From: Marinobacter sp. HL-58
GTDB taxonomy: Bacteria; Pseudomonadota; Gammaproteobacteria; Pseudomonadales; Oleiphilaceae
Reading direction: 5' to 3'
Assembly (NCBI RefSeq): GCF_001314605.1
Contig: NZ_LIHP01000013.1
Span: forward strand, 1 to 64,000
DNA: 64,000 bases
The notes beneath the pieces were generated by a model, which worked only from the letters and a program-made list of their open reading frames with translations, ran no database searches and was not told where the DNA came from. The translations under genes and the position numbers were made by a program. Shown here in pieces: positions 16,752-26,254 of the stretch. The stretch's first letter is position 1, and each line of letters starts with the position of its first letter.

Positions 16752-16757
16752 ACCGGC

Positions 16758-17315
16758 TTATGCTTCTTCTGCTTCCCGGCGCTGCTTTTCAAGCATGTTC
16801 GGCTGCAGGATTTCGATCCAGTAGCCGTCCGGGTCCTTGATGAAGGCCAGGCCTTTCATCTTGCCGTCGTCCGGCTTCTTGACGAATTCCACGCCCAGCT
16901 TTTCCAGCCTGTCGCAGGCGTAATAGACATCAGGCACCGCAATACCAATGTGGCCGAAGCCCTGGGGTTCGTCGTTACCATTGTGGTAGCTGAAGTCGTC
17001 GTCGTTTTCGGTGCCCCAGTTGTGGGTCAGCTCCAGCATGGCTTCGCGGCCGAAGATGAAGGTGGTGCGGTGGGCGTCGTCGTTGGGCACCATGTTGGCC
17101 TGGCGGTCGTCGAGGTAGGCCAGGAAGTAGAGGGTGAATTTCATTTCGGGGAAGTCGAGTTTCCTGACGAGGCGCATGCCCATGATCCGGGTGTAGAAGT
17201 CCATGGAGCGCTCGGGGTCTTTGATGCGCATCATGGTCTGGTTGAAGACGTAGCCTTCGGTTTCCGGGACTGGGGCTTCGTGCAGGCCTGGGGCTTGTTC
17301 GAAGTGTTTGGGCAT
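16758..17315 (-). CDS. gloA: Lactoylglutathione lyase (glyoxalase I)
   Basis: Isomerises the methylglyoxal-glutathione hemithioacetal to S-lactoylglutathione in the cytoplasm. 185 residues from the ATG at 17315, chosen for GGGAG just upstream; a TTG 11 codons earlier is less likely. Metal ligands of the longer, eukaryote-like (zinc-type) class appear as Gln in [10 protein letters not shown], Glu in MLELTHNWG, His in [12 protein letters not shown] and Glu in GYWIEILQP. The extra segments relative to the 135-residue nickel form support that class. Stands alone. Confidence 0.93.
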   Translation of the reverse strand: MPKHFEQAPGLHEAPVPETEGYVFNQTMMRIKDPERSMDFYTRIMGMRLVRKLDFPEMKFTLYFLAYLDDRQANMVPNDDAHRTTFIFGREAMLELTHNWGTENDDDFSYHNGNDEPQGFGHIGIAVPDVYYACDRLEKLGVEFVKKPDDGKMKGLAFIKDPDGYWIEILQPNMLEKQRREAEEA

Positions 17316-17388
17316 GGGGGCTCCCTTTTTTATGGGTTCAGGATTCAACTTATATACTTGCGTGCGTTACGGGGGGATTTCAAGGGCC

Positions 17389-17428
17389 AAAAAAAAGACC
17401 CCACAGTCAGAGACACAAACCTGTGGGG
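17389..17428 (-). terminator. Rho-independent terminator after alkB
   Basis: On the minus strand, CCCCACAG and CTGTGGGG (8-base arms, 14-base loop) are followed closely by eight Ts. It lies about 200 bases after the alkB stop, beyond element C. The 313-base gap 17316-17628 holds this, element C and the gloA promoter, and no gene. Confidence 0.8.
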
Positions 17429-17475
17429 CCTTTGGAACTTTTTATTGCCTGCTTTTGATTGCTTGCCGGGGGGCT

Positions 17476-17583
17476 GGTCCGAGCGGCTATGCCCCTCCCA
17501 GACACGCCGTGAACCCATCCATGGGGGCTTGAGCGCAGCATCCCTGCTGCGCACAGTCTGGGAGGGGCATAGCCGCTCGGACC
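17476..17583. repeat. Long-arm palindrome with two-hairpin loop (element C)
   Basis: 28-base arms (beginning GGTCCGAGCGGCTATG) enclose a loop nearly identical to that of element A (ACCCATCCATGGGGG and GCAGCATCCCTGCTGC) although the arms are unrelated. It is 45 bases past the alkB stop codon. Confidence 0.87.
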
Positions 17584-17628
17584 GATCTGACTTTTCAGGT
17601 AACGCCTTCAGTTTTTTGCAAATTTGCT

Positions 17629-18765
17629 TTAGACCAACTGGTGTTCTTCGCCTTCGTAATAGGCTTCCACCCTCGGATTCATCACCTTTTTCCACAGCGG
17701 CGGGATCATTGCCAGGACGACCATGGCGGCATAACCGGCCGGGAGTTGGGGGGCAACGTCGTGGTGGCGGAGGACCTGGTAGCGGCGTTTGGCCCAGGCG
17801 TGGTGGTCGCTGTGGCGTTGGAGATGGAACAGGAACACGTTGGTGAGGAAGTAGTTGGAGTTCCAGCTGTGTTCCGGGCCGGTGCGTTCGTAGCGGCCGT
17901 TTTCGAGTTTGCGGCGGTGGAGGCCGTAGTGTTCCAGGTAGTTGACGATTTCAAGCAGGTTGAGGGCGATGAAGCTCTGGCCCAGGAAGAAGGCGGCGCC
18001 GAGCCAGCCGAAGGTGATGGTGAAGGCTGCCAGTGCCACGGCGCTGATGCTGTACCACCAGATGAGTTCGTTGCGCCAGCTGAAGGCGCTGTGGCCTTTT
18101 TTATGCAGGCGTTTGGCTTCCAGTTTCCAGGCGTTCATGAAGTTGCGGGCGTAGGCCTGGGGCAGGAAGTTGTAGAGGGACTGGTTGTAGCGGGAGGAAG
18201 AGGCGTCTTCCGGGGTGGAGACGTGCACGTGGTGGCCGCGCAGGTGTTCCACCTTGAAGCCGGCGTAGCACACCAGGGACAGCAGAAGGCCGCCGGCCCA
18301 GGTTTCCAGTTTGCCGTCTTTGTGGATGAGTTCATGGGCGACGTTGATGCCCAGCCCTCCGACGATACCGACGGAGAATATCCAGCCGATGCCGCCGGCC
18401 ACATTGAAGATGCCGGAGGCCAGCACGAACATGCTCCACACCAGCAGCACTACAAACAAAGCCACCCAGCCCAGGGTGATGAACTTGTAGAACACTTCTT
18501 GGTTCATACGGGGCGTGTCCACTTCCTCATCCGGGTTGAGAGCGTCTTTGCCCAGCAGCAGATCGAGGATGGGGATGATGCCGAACACCACCACCGGAAC
18601 GCCCCAGGCGAACAGGTTTACCCAGCCGGTGGCGTGCCCGGCCGCCAGCAATAAAGGCGGCAGCGCCAGGGGCACCATGGCGATCAGATAGCTGTATTTC
18701 TTGAGTGTCAGCAGCACCTTGCGTCGTGTGGCTTTGGTGCCCAGGGTCAATGGTTTGGTACTCAC
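17629..18765 (-). CDS. alkB: Alkane 1-monooxygenase
   Basis: Membrane di-iron hydroxylase that oxidises medium-chain n-alkanes to 1-alkanols, using rubredoxin as electron donor. 378 residues, about six membrane segments. All histidine boxes are visible: HELIHK near 144, EHLRGHH near 172 and LQRHSDHH near 315, plus the NYLEHYGL signature near 275. No rubredoxin or rubredoxin reductase lies nearby. The divergent GntR gene is a likely regulator; alkB genes paired with GntR regulators are known in Alcanivorax and Marinobacter. Confidence 0.96.
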   Translation of the reverse strand: MSTKPLTLGTKATRRKVLLTLKKYSYLIAMVPLALPPLLLAAGHATGWVNLFAWGVPVVVFGIIPILDLLLGKDALNPDEEVDTPRMNQEVFYKFITLGWVALFVVLLVWSMFVLASGIFNVAGGIGWIFSVGIVGGLGINVAHELIHKDGKLETWAGGLLLSLVCYAGFKVEHLRGHHVHVSTPEDASSSRYNQSLYNFLPQAYARNFMNAWKLEAKRLHKKGHSAFSWRNELIWWYSISAVALAAFTITFGWLGAAFFLGQSFIALNLLEIVNYLEHYGLHRRKLENGRYERTGPEHSWNSNYFLTNVFLFHLQRHSDHHAWAKRRYQVLRHHDVAPQLPAGYAAMVVLAMIPPLWKKVMNPRVEAYYEGEEHQLV

Positions 18766-18825
18766 GGGTCTTCCCTCATTGGCTGTTGCATTGGATCTTG
18801 GTGATCGCTTTTTGTTATCTGCATT

Positions 18826-18838
18826 ATTGTCCTACAAT
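18826..18838. promoter_or_regulatory. ATTGT-CCT-ACAAT palindrome between alkB and gntR
   Basis: Palindrome with five-base arms and a three-base centre, 60 bases upstream of alkB and about 100 upstream of the GntR start. Size and place fit a GntR operator for the divergent pair; this is inference. Confidence 0.4.
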
Positions 18839-18938
18839 CTTGCAGTCGTCAACCCGTTATCGTTATTTTTTGATCAATATCAGGTCTGGCTCGCAGTAAC
18901 TTCCTGACAATCCAAGACTAAATGCCTGTGATAAACTC

Positions 18939-19682
18939 ATGACCACATCCACAATCGCTGGCGGTTTGCCAGTTGCGGTATCGGGCCGCTTACTTCGCCC
19001 TGTTCAGAGAGCCTTTATGGATTTCCAGGTCCCCAACACCCTTGCCGAGCAAATCGCCAACTACCTCGCCGAGCGCATCATGACCGGGCAAATCCGGCCT
19101 GGTGAGCGTTTGCATGAGGCCACTACCGCCAACGAGCTGAAGGTGAGCCGGGCGTCGGTGAAGGAGGCGTTGTACACCCTGGAGCGCTGGCACCTGATCG
19201 AGATCACCCCGCGCAAGGGTGCCTCCGCCACCAGGCTGGATGCGGTGCATGCATCCGAGCTTTACGACGTGTACATGCATCTGCTGATCATGCTGGCGCG
19301 GCGGTTGTGTGAACGTTGGCAGGAGAGCGACAAGGCCAGTCTGTTGACGGCTGTGGAAAAGGTCACCAGCCAGATGCAGCGGAAGGACGCCAATATCACT
19401 GCGATTGTGGAGGCAAGTTTCGGGGTAATGGAGGTGTGCTGCGAGGTGGTGGGCAACCCCTACCTCACCGAAGCCCTGACCAACTTCAAGCCTGCCGTGA
19501 GCCGGGCTTACTATCTCAGTGCGGATCGCTACCGGCAGGATCTGGACCGTACCGGGCTATTCTTTACCCGCCTGACCCGGGCCATCCTGGCAAGGGATGC
19601 GGATGAATCCGAGGTACTGGTTGCAGAGTTCGGCGCCCACCAGAAAGAGCTGATCCAACAGGCACTGGCCCCTTCGGCCTGA
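18939..19682 (+). CDS. GntR-family regulator, probable alkB regulator
   Basis: 247 residues from the first ATG; an in-frame ATG at 19017 would give a protein starting MDFQVPNTLAEQ, closer to the usual family length. The GntR winged helix (NELKVSRASVKEALYTLERWHLI) is followed by an FCD-like helical domain of about 120 residues. The FCD metal-ligand pattern is not clear, so it may bind a hydrophobic ligand without metal. Divergent from alkB with 173 bases between them. Confidence 0.85.
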   Translation: MTTSTIAGGLPVAVSGRLLRPVQRAFMDFQVPNTLAEQIANYLAERIMTGQIRPGERLHEATTANELKVSRASVKEALYTLERWHLIEITPRKGASATRLDAVHASELYDVYMHLLIMLARRLCERWQESDKASLLTAVEKVTSQMQRKDANITAIVEASFGVMEVCCEVVGNPYLTEALTNFKPAVSRAYYLSADRYRQDLDRTGLFFTRLTRAILARDADESEVLVAEFGAHQKELIQQALAPSA

Positions 19683-19845
19683 CCGGGTCTGTGCGTTGAG
19701 TCACAGAATCCCGTGGCTATCCCGCCTATCGTAACACTCTGTAACAAACCTTTTTTCCCGCTGCACTGGTTATGCTGTCCCCTGCGGCCAATGGATAACT
19801 CTGACCGGGCAAAACACCGGCATAACAATAACGATCGGGGCCACC

Positions 19846-20880
19846 ATGACACGTCGAAACGCCCGCAAGCGCCTGAAACATTGCATGCCTGCCGTGGGCA
19901 GGTATTTCACCCTGAGCCTTGCCGCCAGCCTGTCACTGCCTGTAATGGCGGATTTCAGGCCTCTGGATGACAGCAGCCTGGGTGAAGCCACCGGCCAGAC
20001 CGGTGTCACCATCGAGATGGAGACCAAGGTCGAGATGGACCGCCTGAGCTGGACCGACGAAGGTTCACTGAACGTGGATGGCATCCGCCTCTCCGGCCAT
20101 GACGACACGGTATTGGACAACCTCAAGTTCACCCTGGATATCGCCGGGCAGGACGAAGTGCTCACCCACGGCTTCTCGGAAATTGCCCGCCGTGCCGATG
20201 CCGGCCTGCTGGACACCTCCAACCCCGATGTGGCCGATGCCCTGGCCCGCTACGCTGTGGGTGGTGGTTACGGCAAACAGTTCGACAGCGGGGACCTGGT
20301 GATTCACCTGGGCGCCACGGATTATGGCGACCCGACCAGCCTGGAGGATTACCTGCAGGCCGTGGATTTTGAACTGGCGGTCGACAGTGTGGAGGCCTCC
20401 GGCTCCGGCGGCACCGCCAGCCTGTTCTCCAATGTCATGCTGCAGGGCTATCTCGGCCCTACCGACCTGGTGATCCGCAACCAGGGTGACAACACCCATA
20501 CGCTGGACAACGGTAACGAAGTCTCTGGCTCGGAACTGCAGATCGACACCCACTTTGAAATCACCGACGGCAGCCTGGACTGGGATGCAGCCGATGTGAT
20601 CCTGCTGTTCAACTTTGCCGCGGTTGGCATTGAGGGGCTGCAGATTCACAACCGCCGGGGCGATGACACCCTGGGGCATTTCGGCATGGCCAGCGCCACA
20701 GCGAAACTCTCCCGGGGCACCAGCGCCGCTTCCGGCAAGGAAGGCCTGTCCATTCACGAGGTGGACTTCCGTGCTGATATCGATATGCCGGTATTCAAGA
20801 TCGGCGGCACCAGCATCGGCTCGGTACAGTTCACGGACTTTGCCATCAAGAACACCAACATGATGGTGTATGGCCACTAG
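19846..20880 (+). CDS. DUF6160 family exported protein
   Basis: 344 residues with a twin-arginine-free signal peptide after a basic start (about 1-35, ending LPVMA). The mature N-terminus FRPLDDSSLGEATGQTGVTI is the hallmark of DUF6160, the family that includes FilA-like proteins of putative Acinetobacter pilus systems. The rest is rich in Asp, Gly and short beta-type repeats, consistent with a surface or outer-membrane-associated beta protein. Function unknown. Separate from its neighbours, with its own 163-base leader. Confidence 0.75.
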   Translation: MTRRNARKRLKHCMPAVGRYFTLSLAASLSLPVMADFRPLDDSSLGEATGQTGVTIEMETKVEMDRLSWTDEGSLNVDGIRLSGHDDTVLDNLKFTLDIAGQDEVLTHGFSEIARRADAGLLDTSNPDVADALARYAVGGGYGKQFDSGDLVIHLGATDYGDPTSLEDYLQAVDFELAVDSVEASGSGGTASLFSNVMLQGYLGPTDLVIRNQGDNTHTLDNGNEVSGSELQIDTHFEITDGSLDWDAADVILLFNFAAVGIEGLQIHNRRGDDTLGHFGMASATAKLSRGTSAASGKEGLSIHEVDFRADIDMPVFKIGGTSIGSVQFTDFAIKNTNMMVYGH

Positions 20881-21096
20881 ACAAGCAGCCCTGCCTCAAC
20901 AGTACACTGCCCGTCTCTGACGGCGGGCCGTTAATTCCCCGAATTTCTGATCAATAGTATCAACGGCCCCCAGGCTGCGGTGGTCTTTTCTTTCATTCCC
21001 ATATTTCTGCTTATTCTTGACGTCCCGGAAATCCAGCCACTGCCAGTCAGGCCCGGACGAGGTAGACTAGCTGACAAGGCAGCGAAGGGAAGCCCA

Positions 21097-23313
21097 ATGA
21101 CAAGACGTCATCCGTTAAAAGTCCTGTTCTACATCAATCTCGCGGTTGTGGTGCTGCTGATCGGGTACAAGGGCTACCTGAACTTTTTCGAGCCCGAGTT
21201 CGAGGCTCTGCACACGGAACAGGTAGCTCGAATCAGTGACAGACTGTCCGGTGCCGATGGTTTCAGTTTTGCGGTGGTGGGCAACATCAACAACTCCGTG
21301 GGCATTTTCGAGGACCGTATGATTCCGGTTCTCAACCAGGCTGGCCTGGACTTTGTGATTTCCGCGGGCAACGCCGTCAGCGGCGGCGGGGAAGACAAGT
21401 ACCGCGCCATCCAGGGCACCCTCTCCCACCTGGAGATTCCCTACCTGCTGACCTTCGGCGCGAAGGAGCACGATAACTTCGGCAGTTACCGGTTCTACGA
21501 CCACTTCGGCCCCCATTTCTTCAGTATCAGGGCCGGCGACGCGCGGCTGATCTTCCTCGACAGTACCGGCAAGACCCCCTGGCAATGGCAGATTCGCTGG
21601 TTGGATGACCTGCTGAGCCAGGAACCCGACAGGCTGCAATTTCTGTTCGTCGGCCACCCCCCGCTGGAACCGGAGCATGAGGCTCCTTTCCAGCAGGCGG
21701 ATGATTTCCTGCAACCTCCCGAGTTCCGGGACGCCCTGCTTGATGCCATAGACCGGCACAATGTGGATATGGTTTTCTCCGCGAACCTGGCACTGTATTC
21801 AGACCAGGTCCGGAACAGTACACGCTTTATCACCACCGGCGGTGCCGGCGGCCTGGTAATGAACGACGACACCAGCTTTTATCATTACGTGCGGGTGGAT
21901 GTGGACGAAGATGGTGACATCACCCACTCGATGGAACGCCTGGAGGCAGGTCAGAACCCGATACTGAGTACGCTGGAATCTCTCTGGTTCTTTATCTATT
22001 CACTGTTCTATGTCGGCTACGTGAACTTTATCCTGCTGGTCAGCGTGTTTGCGCTAATCAGCATCCGGCTCTATACCGCCATCTTCGTGGCGAAGGACTA
22101 CTACCCGGACTACGACCTGGATCCGCAGCCCTGGCTGTCGCTGCCGCTCCGGGTTGCCATGTTCACTAACAACTACCTGCCGTTCATTGGCGGCGTGCCT
22201 ATCTCTATTGCCCGTTTGCGCAAGGGCCTGGAGGCCCTGGGGGACATCGTTCTCATTATTTCTCCACGCTACCGGGATCAACCAGGGGGCGAGACCCACG
22301 TAATCCGGGTTCCCTCCCTGCTGGCCATGGGTGAGAGACGGGAGTTCCGGCTGGCGAATATTTTCCTGGCCAGAATCCGCAAGCAGGTACGGGCATTCAG
22401 GCCAGATATTATCCACCTTCACCACCCCTTCTGGCTCGGCTGGCTGGGGCTGTTTATCGCCCGGCGCCTGAAGGTGCCGGCGGTTTACACCTACCACACC
22501 CGCCTGGAGCACTATGCACATTTCGTCCCTCTGCCCGGCAACCTGTTCCGCAACCTGATCTCCCATGAACTGGTCAAACGCTTCGCCAACCGCTGCGACG
22601 GTGTCATTGTGCCCACCTACTCCACCGAGGAGTACCTGCGGATGATCGGCGTCAGGAGCCCGGTGTTCGTGCAGCCGACAGGTATTGAATACCGGCAGCT
22701 CCAGGAGGTTGATGAGAAGGATGTCCGCAAGCTGCGGGAGTCCCTGGATATTGGCGATGAAATCGTATTTATCAGCGTGTCGCGGCTGTCCAACGAGAAG
22801 AACATTGATTTCATGATCGATGCGATTGCCGAACTGCGCCGGCGCAGCGAGCGCCCGTTCCGCTTCCTGATGATTGGAGACGGCCACCAGCGTGAGCGTC
22901 TGCAGCAGCGCATCGACGAACTGGAGCTGCAGGACTGCTTTACACTGGTCGGTTCCATACCGCCAGACGACATGGCTATCTGGTACCACCTGGGTGATGC
23001 CTTCCTGTTTGCCTCAAAGTCGGAAACCCAGGGCATGGTTATCCTGGAAGCCATGGCGGCAGGCCTGCCCGTGGTGGCCGTGCGCTCCAGCGGTATTGAT
23101 GATGTGGTGCGGCACGGCTTCAACGGGTTCAAAACGCCGGAGAAACAGGACCAGTGGTGTGAATGTGCCAGGCAACTGCTGGAAGATGATTCCCTGCGCA
23201 GGGAACTTGCAGCCCATGCCCAGGAATTCGCCGCGGATTATTCGGTGGAGCAGTTTGCACAGGATGTACGTGAGATCTACGCCCTGACCCTGGCGCAATT
23301 CGCTTCCCGGTGA
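21097..23313 (+). CDS. Glycosyltransferase family 4 fused to a degenerate metallophosphoesterase domain
   Basis: 738 residues from the ATG at 21097 (ribosome site GAAGGGA). Order: one membrane helix (about 8-28), a calcineurin-like phosphoesterase fold (about 55-310), a second membrane stretch (about 320-345), then a GT4 glycosyltransferase (about 365-735) resembling diacylglycerol glucosyltransferases, with MFTNNYLPFIGGV at its start, HLHHPFWLGWLG, and the donor-binding ETQGMVILEAMAAGLPV. The phosphoesterase half has lost most metal ligands: the DxH, GD and GNHD motifs read GNIN, GN and GAKEHD, and GHxH reads ANLALY. It likely no longer hydrolyses and may serve as a scaffold. Likely role: membrane glycolipid synthesis (inference). 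Confidence 0.8.
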   Translation: MTRRHPLKVLFYINLAVVVLLIGYKGYLNFFEPEFEALHTEQVARISDRLSGADGFSFAVVGNINNSVGIFEDRMIPVLNQAGLDFVISAGNAVSGGGEDKYRAIQGTLSHLEIPYLLTFGAKEHDNFGSYRFYDHFGPHFFSIRAGDARLIFLDSTGKTPWQWQIRWLDDLLSQEPDRLQFLFVGHPPLEPEHEAPFQQADDFLQPPEFRDALLDAIDRHNVDMVFSANLALYSDQVRNSTRFITTGGAGGLVMNDDTSFYHYVRVDVDEDGDITHSMERLEAGQNPILSTLESLWFFIYSLFYVGYVNFILLVSVFALISIRLYTAIFVAKDYYPDYDLDPQPWLSLPLRVAMFTNNYLPFIGGVPISIARLRKGLEALGDIVLIISPRYRDQPGGETHVIRVPSLLAMGERREFRLANIFLARIRKQVRAFRPDIIHLHHPFWLGWLGLFIARRLKVPAVYTYHTRLEHYAHFVPLPGNLFRNLISHELVKRFANRCDGVIVPTYSTEEYLRMIGVRSPVFVQPTGIEYRQLQEVDEKDVRKLRESLDIGDEIVFISVSRLSNEKNIDFMIDAIAELRRRSERPFRFLMIGDGHQRERLQQRIDELELQDCFTLVGSIPPDDMAIWYHLGDAFLFASKSETQGMVILEAMAAGLPVVAVRSSGIDDVVRHGFNGFKTPEKQDQWCECARQLLEDDSLRRELAAHAQEFAADYSVEQFAQDVREIYALTLAQFASR

Positions 23314-23361
23314 ACAACAGAATGCGTCACTTTCATCACCGGGCATGATCGGTTTAGACTG

Positions 23362-23389
23362 GAAAAACGTACTTGATAAGTACTTTTTC
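23362..23389. terminator. Symmetric A/T-flanked hairpin GTACTT-GAT-AAGTAC
   Basis: GAAAAAC-GTACTT-GAT-AAGTAC-TTTTTC is an inverted repeat with A and T tracts on the outside. It lies 48 bases after the glycosyltransferase stop and 16 before the next start. It can act as a terminator in either direction, or as an operator for the tudS-type gene. Confidence 0.55.
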
Positions 23390-23405
23390 AGACCGGAGAC
23401 AGACA

Positions 23406-24353
23406 GTGACAGGCATTCCCGTTGGTATCAGCACCTGCCTGCTGGGCAAGGAAGTCCGCCATGACGGCGGGCACAAGCATTCCCGCTTCTGCACCCAGGT
23501 GCTTGCACGGCACTTCGACTTCCGCTCCATCTGCCCGGAGCTTGAAGCCGGCCTGGGTGTGCCCCGGCCAGCCATTCACCTGCGGGAATACCCTGACGGC
23601 CTGAAGCTGATCGAAACCAAAGGCTCCGCAGACCACACCGACGCCATGCAGGGCTTTATCGAACAGGTGATCCCCACCCTTGCTGACCTGAGGGGTTACA
23701 TCCTGATGGCAAAGTCCCCGAGTTGTGGCATGGAACGCATCAAGGTGCACAATGCCGATGGCAATGTGACCCGCCGCGATGGCAGGGGCATGTTTGCCGA
23801 GGCCCTGATGCGCCACTATCCGCTGATGCCCGTGGAGGAAGAAGGCCGCCTGAACGACGATACACTGCGGGAGAACTTCATTGAACGGGTTTTCGCCTAC
23901 GACGACTGGATCCAGAACGTGGCCGGCGAGAAACTGACAGCCAGGGCCCTGATCGAATTCCACACCCGCCACAAGTTCCAGTTGCTGGCTCACTCCGAGA
24001 AAATCTACCGCCAGCTTGGCCCCATGCTCGGGGACCTGAAATCGGAACCGCTGCAGGACATCGCTGACCGCTACATTGCGTTGTTCATGGAGGCGATGAC
24101 CCTGCGGGTGAGCCGGGGCTCCCATGTGAACGCCATGCAGCACCTGATGGGCTACCTGCGGGATTCCATGGCGGATGAGGACCGCAAGGTACTGATGGAA
24201 CAGGTCGAAGCGTACCACCGGGGTGAAGTGCCCCTGGTGGTACCCATGACGTTACTGCGGATGGCCCAGCGGCGGGAGCCGGTGGACTACCTCCACACCC
24301 AGAAATACCTGACCCCCTACCCGGACGAGCTGGGGCTCAGGAACAGGGTCTAG
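23406..24353 (+). CDS. TudS (DUF523) - DUF1722 fusion protein
   Basis: 315 residues from the GTG at 23406 (CGGAG eight bases before). The N-terminal DUF523/TudS domain (about 1-150) has the three cysteines expected to hold an iron-sulfur cluster: STCLLG, SICPELEAG and SPSCGM. TudS proteins remove sulfur from thiouracil. The C-terminal DUF1722 domain (about 185-305, starting near LIEFHTRHKFQLLAHS) is of YbgA type, with unclear function. The two-domain form is common in proteobacteria, often close to photolyase genes; none is seen here. Confidence 0.82.
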   Translation: MTGIPVGISTCLLGKEVRHDGGHKHSRFCTQVLARHFDFRSICPELEAGLGVPRPAIHLREYPDGLKLIETKGSADHTDAMQGFIEQVIPTLADLRGYILMAKSPSCGMERIKVHNADGNVTRRDGRGMFAEALMRHYPLMPVEEEGRLNDDTLRENFIERVFAYDDWIQNVAGEKLTARALIEFHTRHKFQLLAHSEKIYRQLGPMLGDLKSEPLQDIADRYIALFMEAMTLRVSRGSHVNAMQHLMGYLRDSMADEDRKVLMEQVEAYHRGEVPLVVPMTLLRMAQRREPVDYLHTQKYLTPYPDELGLRNRV

Positions 24354-24362
24354 CGCCCGGCT

Positions 24363-25094
24363 TCAGAAGCCGTACAGCAGTGATAGGGAAATCTCTGTAT
24401 CGGTGTCATCCGAGCCTGCGGGCTCGTCGGACACATGCTGTACGCGGTAAGCCGCTTTCATGGAAAGATTGCCAACAACCGTTGCCTGCACTGAGGTTTC
24501 GGACTCTGTCTCCGTGTTGTTCTCGTCCAGGCCGATTTCAGTGCTCAGCTTCTGGCGAAACAGGGCATTCTCGGAGAGCGCATAATCGAACTGGCCAGCC
24601 AGGCGGGTGATGGCTTCTTCCTCGTCCCGATTGCCGTCTTCATCCGGCTCTTCCAGTTTGTTGAACCGGTAACCGGCACCGGCCGACAGATCGAGGAAAG
24701 AACGCTCCCCTCGTTGCCACACCCGGTTACCATAACCCGAGGTGAGGGACGACTGAAAGTCATACCCGGAGAACCGTTCGTCCTCGTAGGAACCACGAAC
24801 AAACAGGTACTGACTACCCTCGAATTTATAGTCCGACTGCAGGTTGCCCCTGTATTTCTCTGTGGTGGTCTCATCCTCGGACTCGGAAAACGCCGAACGA
24901 AATTCACCACTGTTCCGCCATTCAGCCACCTCATGTACCAGCGCCAGGCGGCTGTTGATGTCGGTTTCCTCGGAATTGCCGGAAGTGATCAGAACGCCGA
25001 GTTCAGCCTCTCCCTCCCAGTCTTCGAATTCATCACCCACTACCATCGGTGATACGGCTAACGAGACAATCGCAAGGGTTGTTCTGAACTGCAT
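24363..25094 (-). CDS. DUF481 family outer-membrane protein
   Basis: 243 residues with a signal peptide (about 1-20) and a beta-barrel-like sequence of alternating residues that ends in F (SLLYGF), as needed for outer-membrane insertion. DUF481 (YdiY-like) covers about 25-243; the N-terminal GEAELGVLITSGNSEETDINSRL is typical. It is rich in Glu and Asp. Function not established. It converges with the TudS gene and is 27 bases after trhO, possibly in the same transcript. Confidence 0.8.
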   Translation of the reverse strand: MQFRTTLAIVSLAVSPMVVGDEFEDWEGEAELGVLITSGNSEETDINSRLALVHEVAEWRNSGEFRSAFSESEDETTTEKYRGNLQSDYKFEGSQYLFVRGSYEDERFSGYDFQSSLTSGYGNRVWQRGERSFLDLSAGAGYRFNKLEEPDEDGNRDEEEAITRLAGQFDYALSENALFRQKLSTEIGLDENNTETESETSVQATVVGNLSMKAAYRVQHVSDEPAGSDDTDTEISLSLLYGF

Positions 25095-25121
25095 GAATTC
25101 TCCTTGTTTGTGCTTTTGCTG

Positions 25122-26132
25122 TCAGGATTTCGCGCGACGCTCACCAAGGGCGCTCTTGCGGGCCTGCTGCTCGCGCTCTGCCTTCTTGCGCGCCTTACGC
25201 TCCGCGATGATGCGCGCGGCTTCACCACCGACGTGGGCTTCACCGCGCTGCTCTGCCAGCCGCATCTGCCGCTCGCGTTCGGCAAACCGGGCTTTCTGCT
25301 CGTCTGTCAGGGAGTCAATACACCGGTGGCAGCTCACACCCTGCTCGTACTCGGGGCGCTGCTTGTCTTCTTCGGTGATTGGCCGGCGACACGCATGGCA
25401 CTGGTCGTACTCCCCCCGTTCCAGTTTGTGGTTAACGGTTACCCTGTCATCGAATACAAAGCACTCACCCTGCCACAGGCTCTGGGATTCCGGCACTTCT
25501 TCCAGGTACCGGAGAATGCCTCCCTTCAGGTGGTACACCTCGTCAAAACCCTGTTCTTTCAGGAATGCCGTGGATTTTTCGCAACGGATTCCTCCCGTAC
25601 AGAACATGGCAACCTTTTTGTGCTTCGCCGGATCCAGGTTTTCCTTCACGTATTCCGGAAACTCCCGGAAGGTATCCGTGGCAGGGTTCCTGGCGTTCCT
25701 GAAGGTGCCGATCTCCACCTCGTACTGGTTGCGGGTATCCACTACCAATACGTCCGGGTCCGAGATCAGATCATTCCATTCCCCGGGGTCGACATAGGTG
25801 CCAACGATCCGCTTCGGATCGATGCCTTCCACGCCCATGGTGACAATCTCCTTCTTGAGCTTCACCTTGGTGCGTTTGAAGGGCTGGATATCCACAAAGG
25901 ATTCCTTGTAGTCGATACCTTCAAACCGCTCATCGGCATCCAGCCAGCTGCGGATGGCATCCACCCCCTCCCGGCTGCCGGCAATGGTGCCGTTGATGCC
26001 CTCGCGCGCAAGCAGCAATGTGCCGTGCACGTCTTTCTCAAGCATCAGGTCCAGCAGTGGCTGGCGAAGGGCTTTGTAATCATTCAGAACTGCGAACTTG
26101 TACAGTGCGCAGACAACAACATCCTGGCTCAT
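25122..26132 (-). CDS. trhO: tRNA uridine(34) hydroxylase
   Basis: Oxygen-dependent hydroxylase for 5-hydroxyuridine at position 34 of tRNAs, a precursor of cmo5U. 336 residues: an N-terminal YceA domain (about 1-100), a rhodanese domain (about 110-230) with catalytic Cys in [12 protein letters not shown], then a cysteine-rich C-terminal segment (CHACRRPI and SCHRCIDSL) that can bind zinc, and a charged tail. Length and motifs match the family. Confidence 0.93.
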   Translation of the reverse strand: MSQDVVVCALYKFAVLNDYKALRQPLLDLMLEKDVHGTLLLAREGINGTIAGSREGVDAIRSWLDADERFEGIDYKESFVDIQPFKRTKVKLKKEIVTMGVEGIDPKRIVGTYVDPGEWNDLISDPDVLVVDTRNQYEVEIGTFRNARNPATDTFREFPEYVKENLDPAKHKKVAMFCTGGIRCEKSTAFLKEQGFDEVYHLKGGILRYLEEVPESQSLWQGECFVFDDRVTVNHKLERGEYDQCHACRRPITEEDKQRPEYEQGVSCHRCIDSLTDEQKARFAERERQMRLAEQRGEAHVGGEAARIIAERKARKKAEREQQARKSALGERRAKS

Positions 26133-26254
26133 GAGTCTGGTTTCTCCTGCGGGCCGGACCGTAAATCCGGAGCATGGTTAATAATCGCCGTGGGCGCGAG
26201 GGCGCCATTCTAACGAATCCGGCCGCAGGAAGGTATTACGGGGAATTACTGTAC

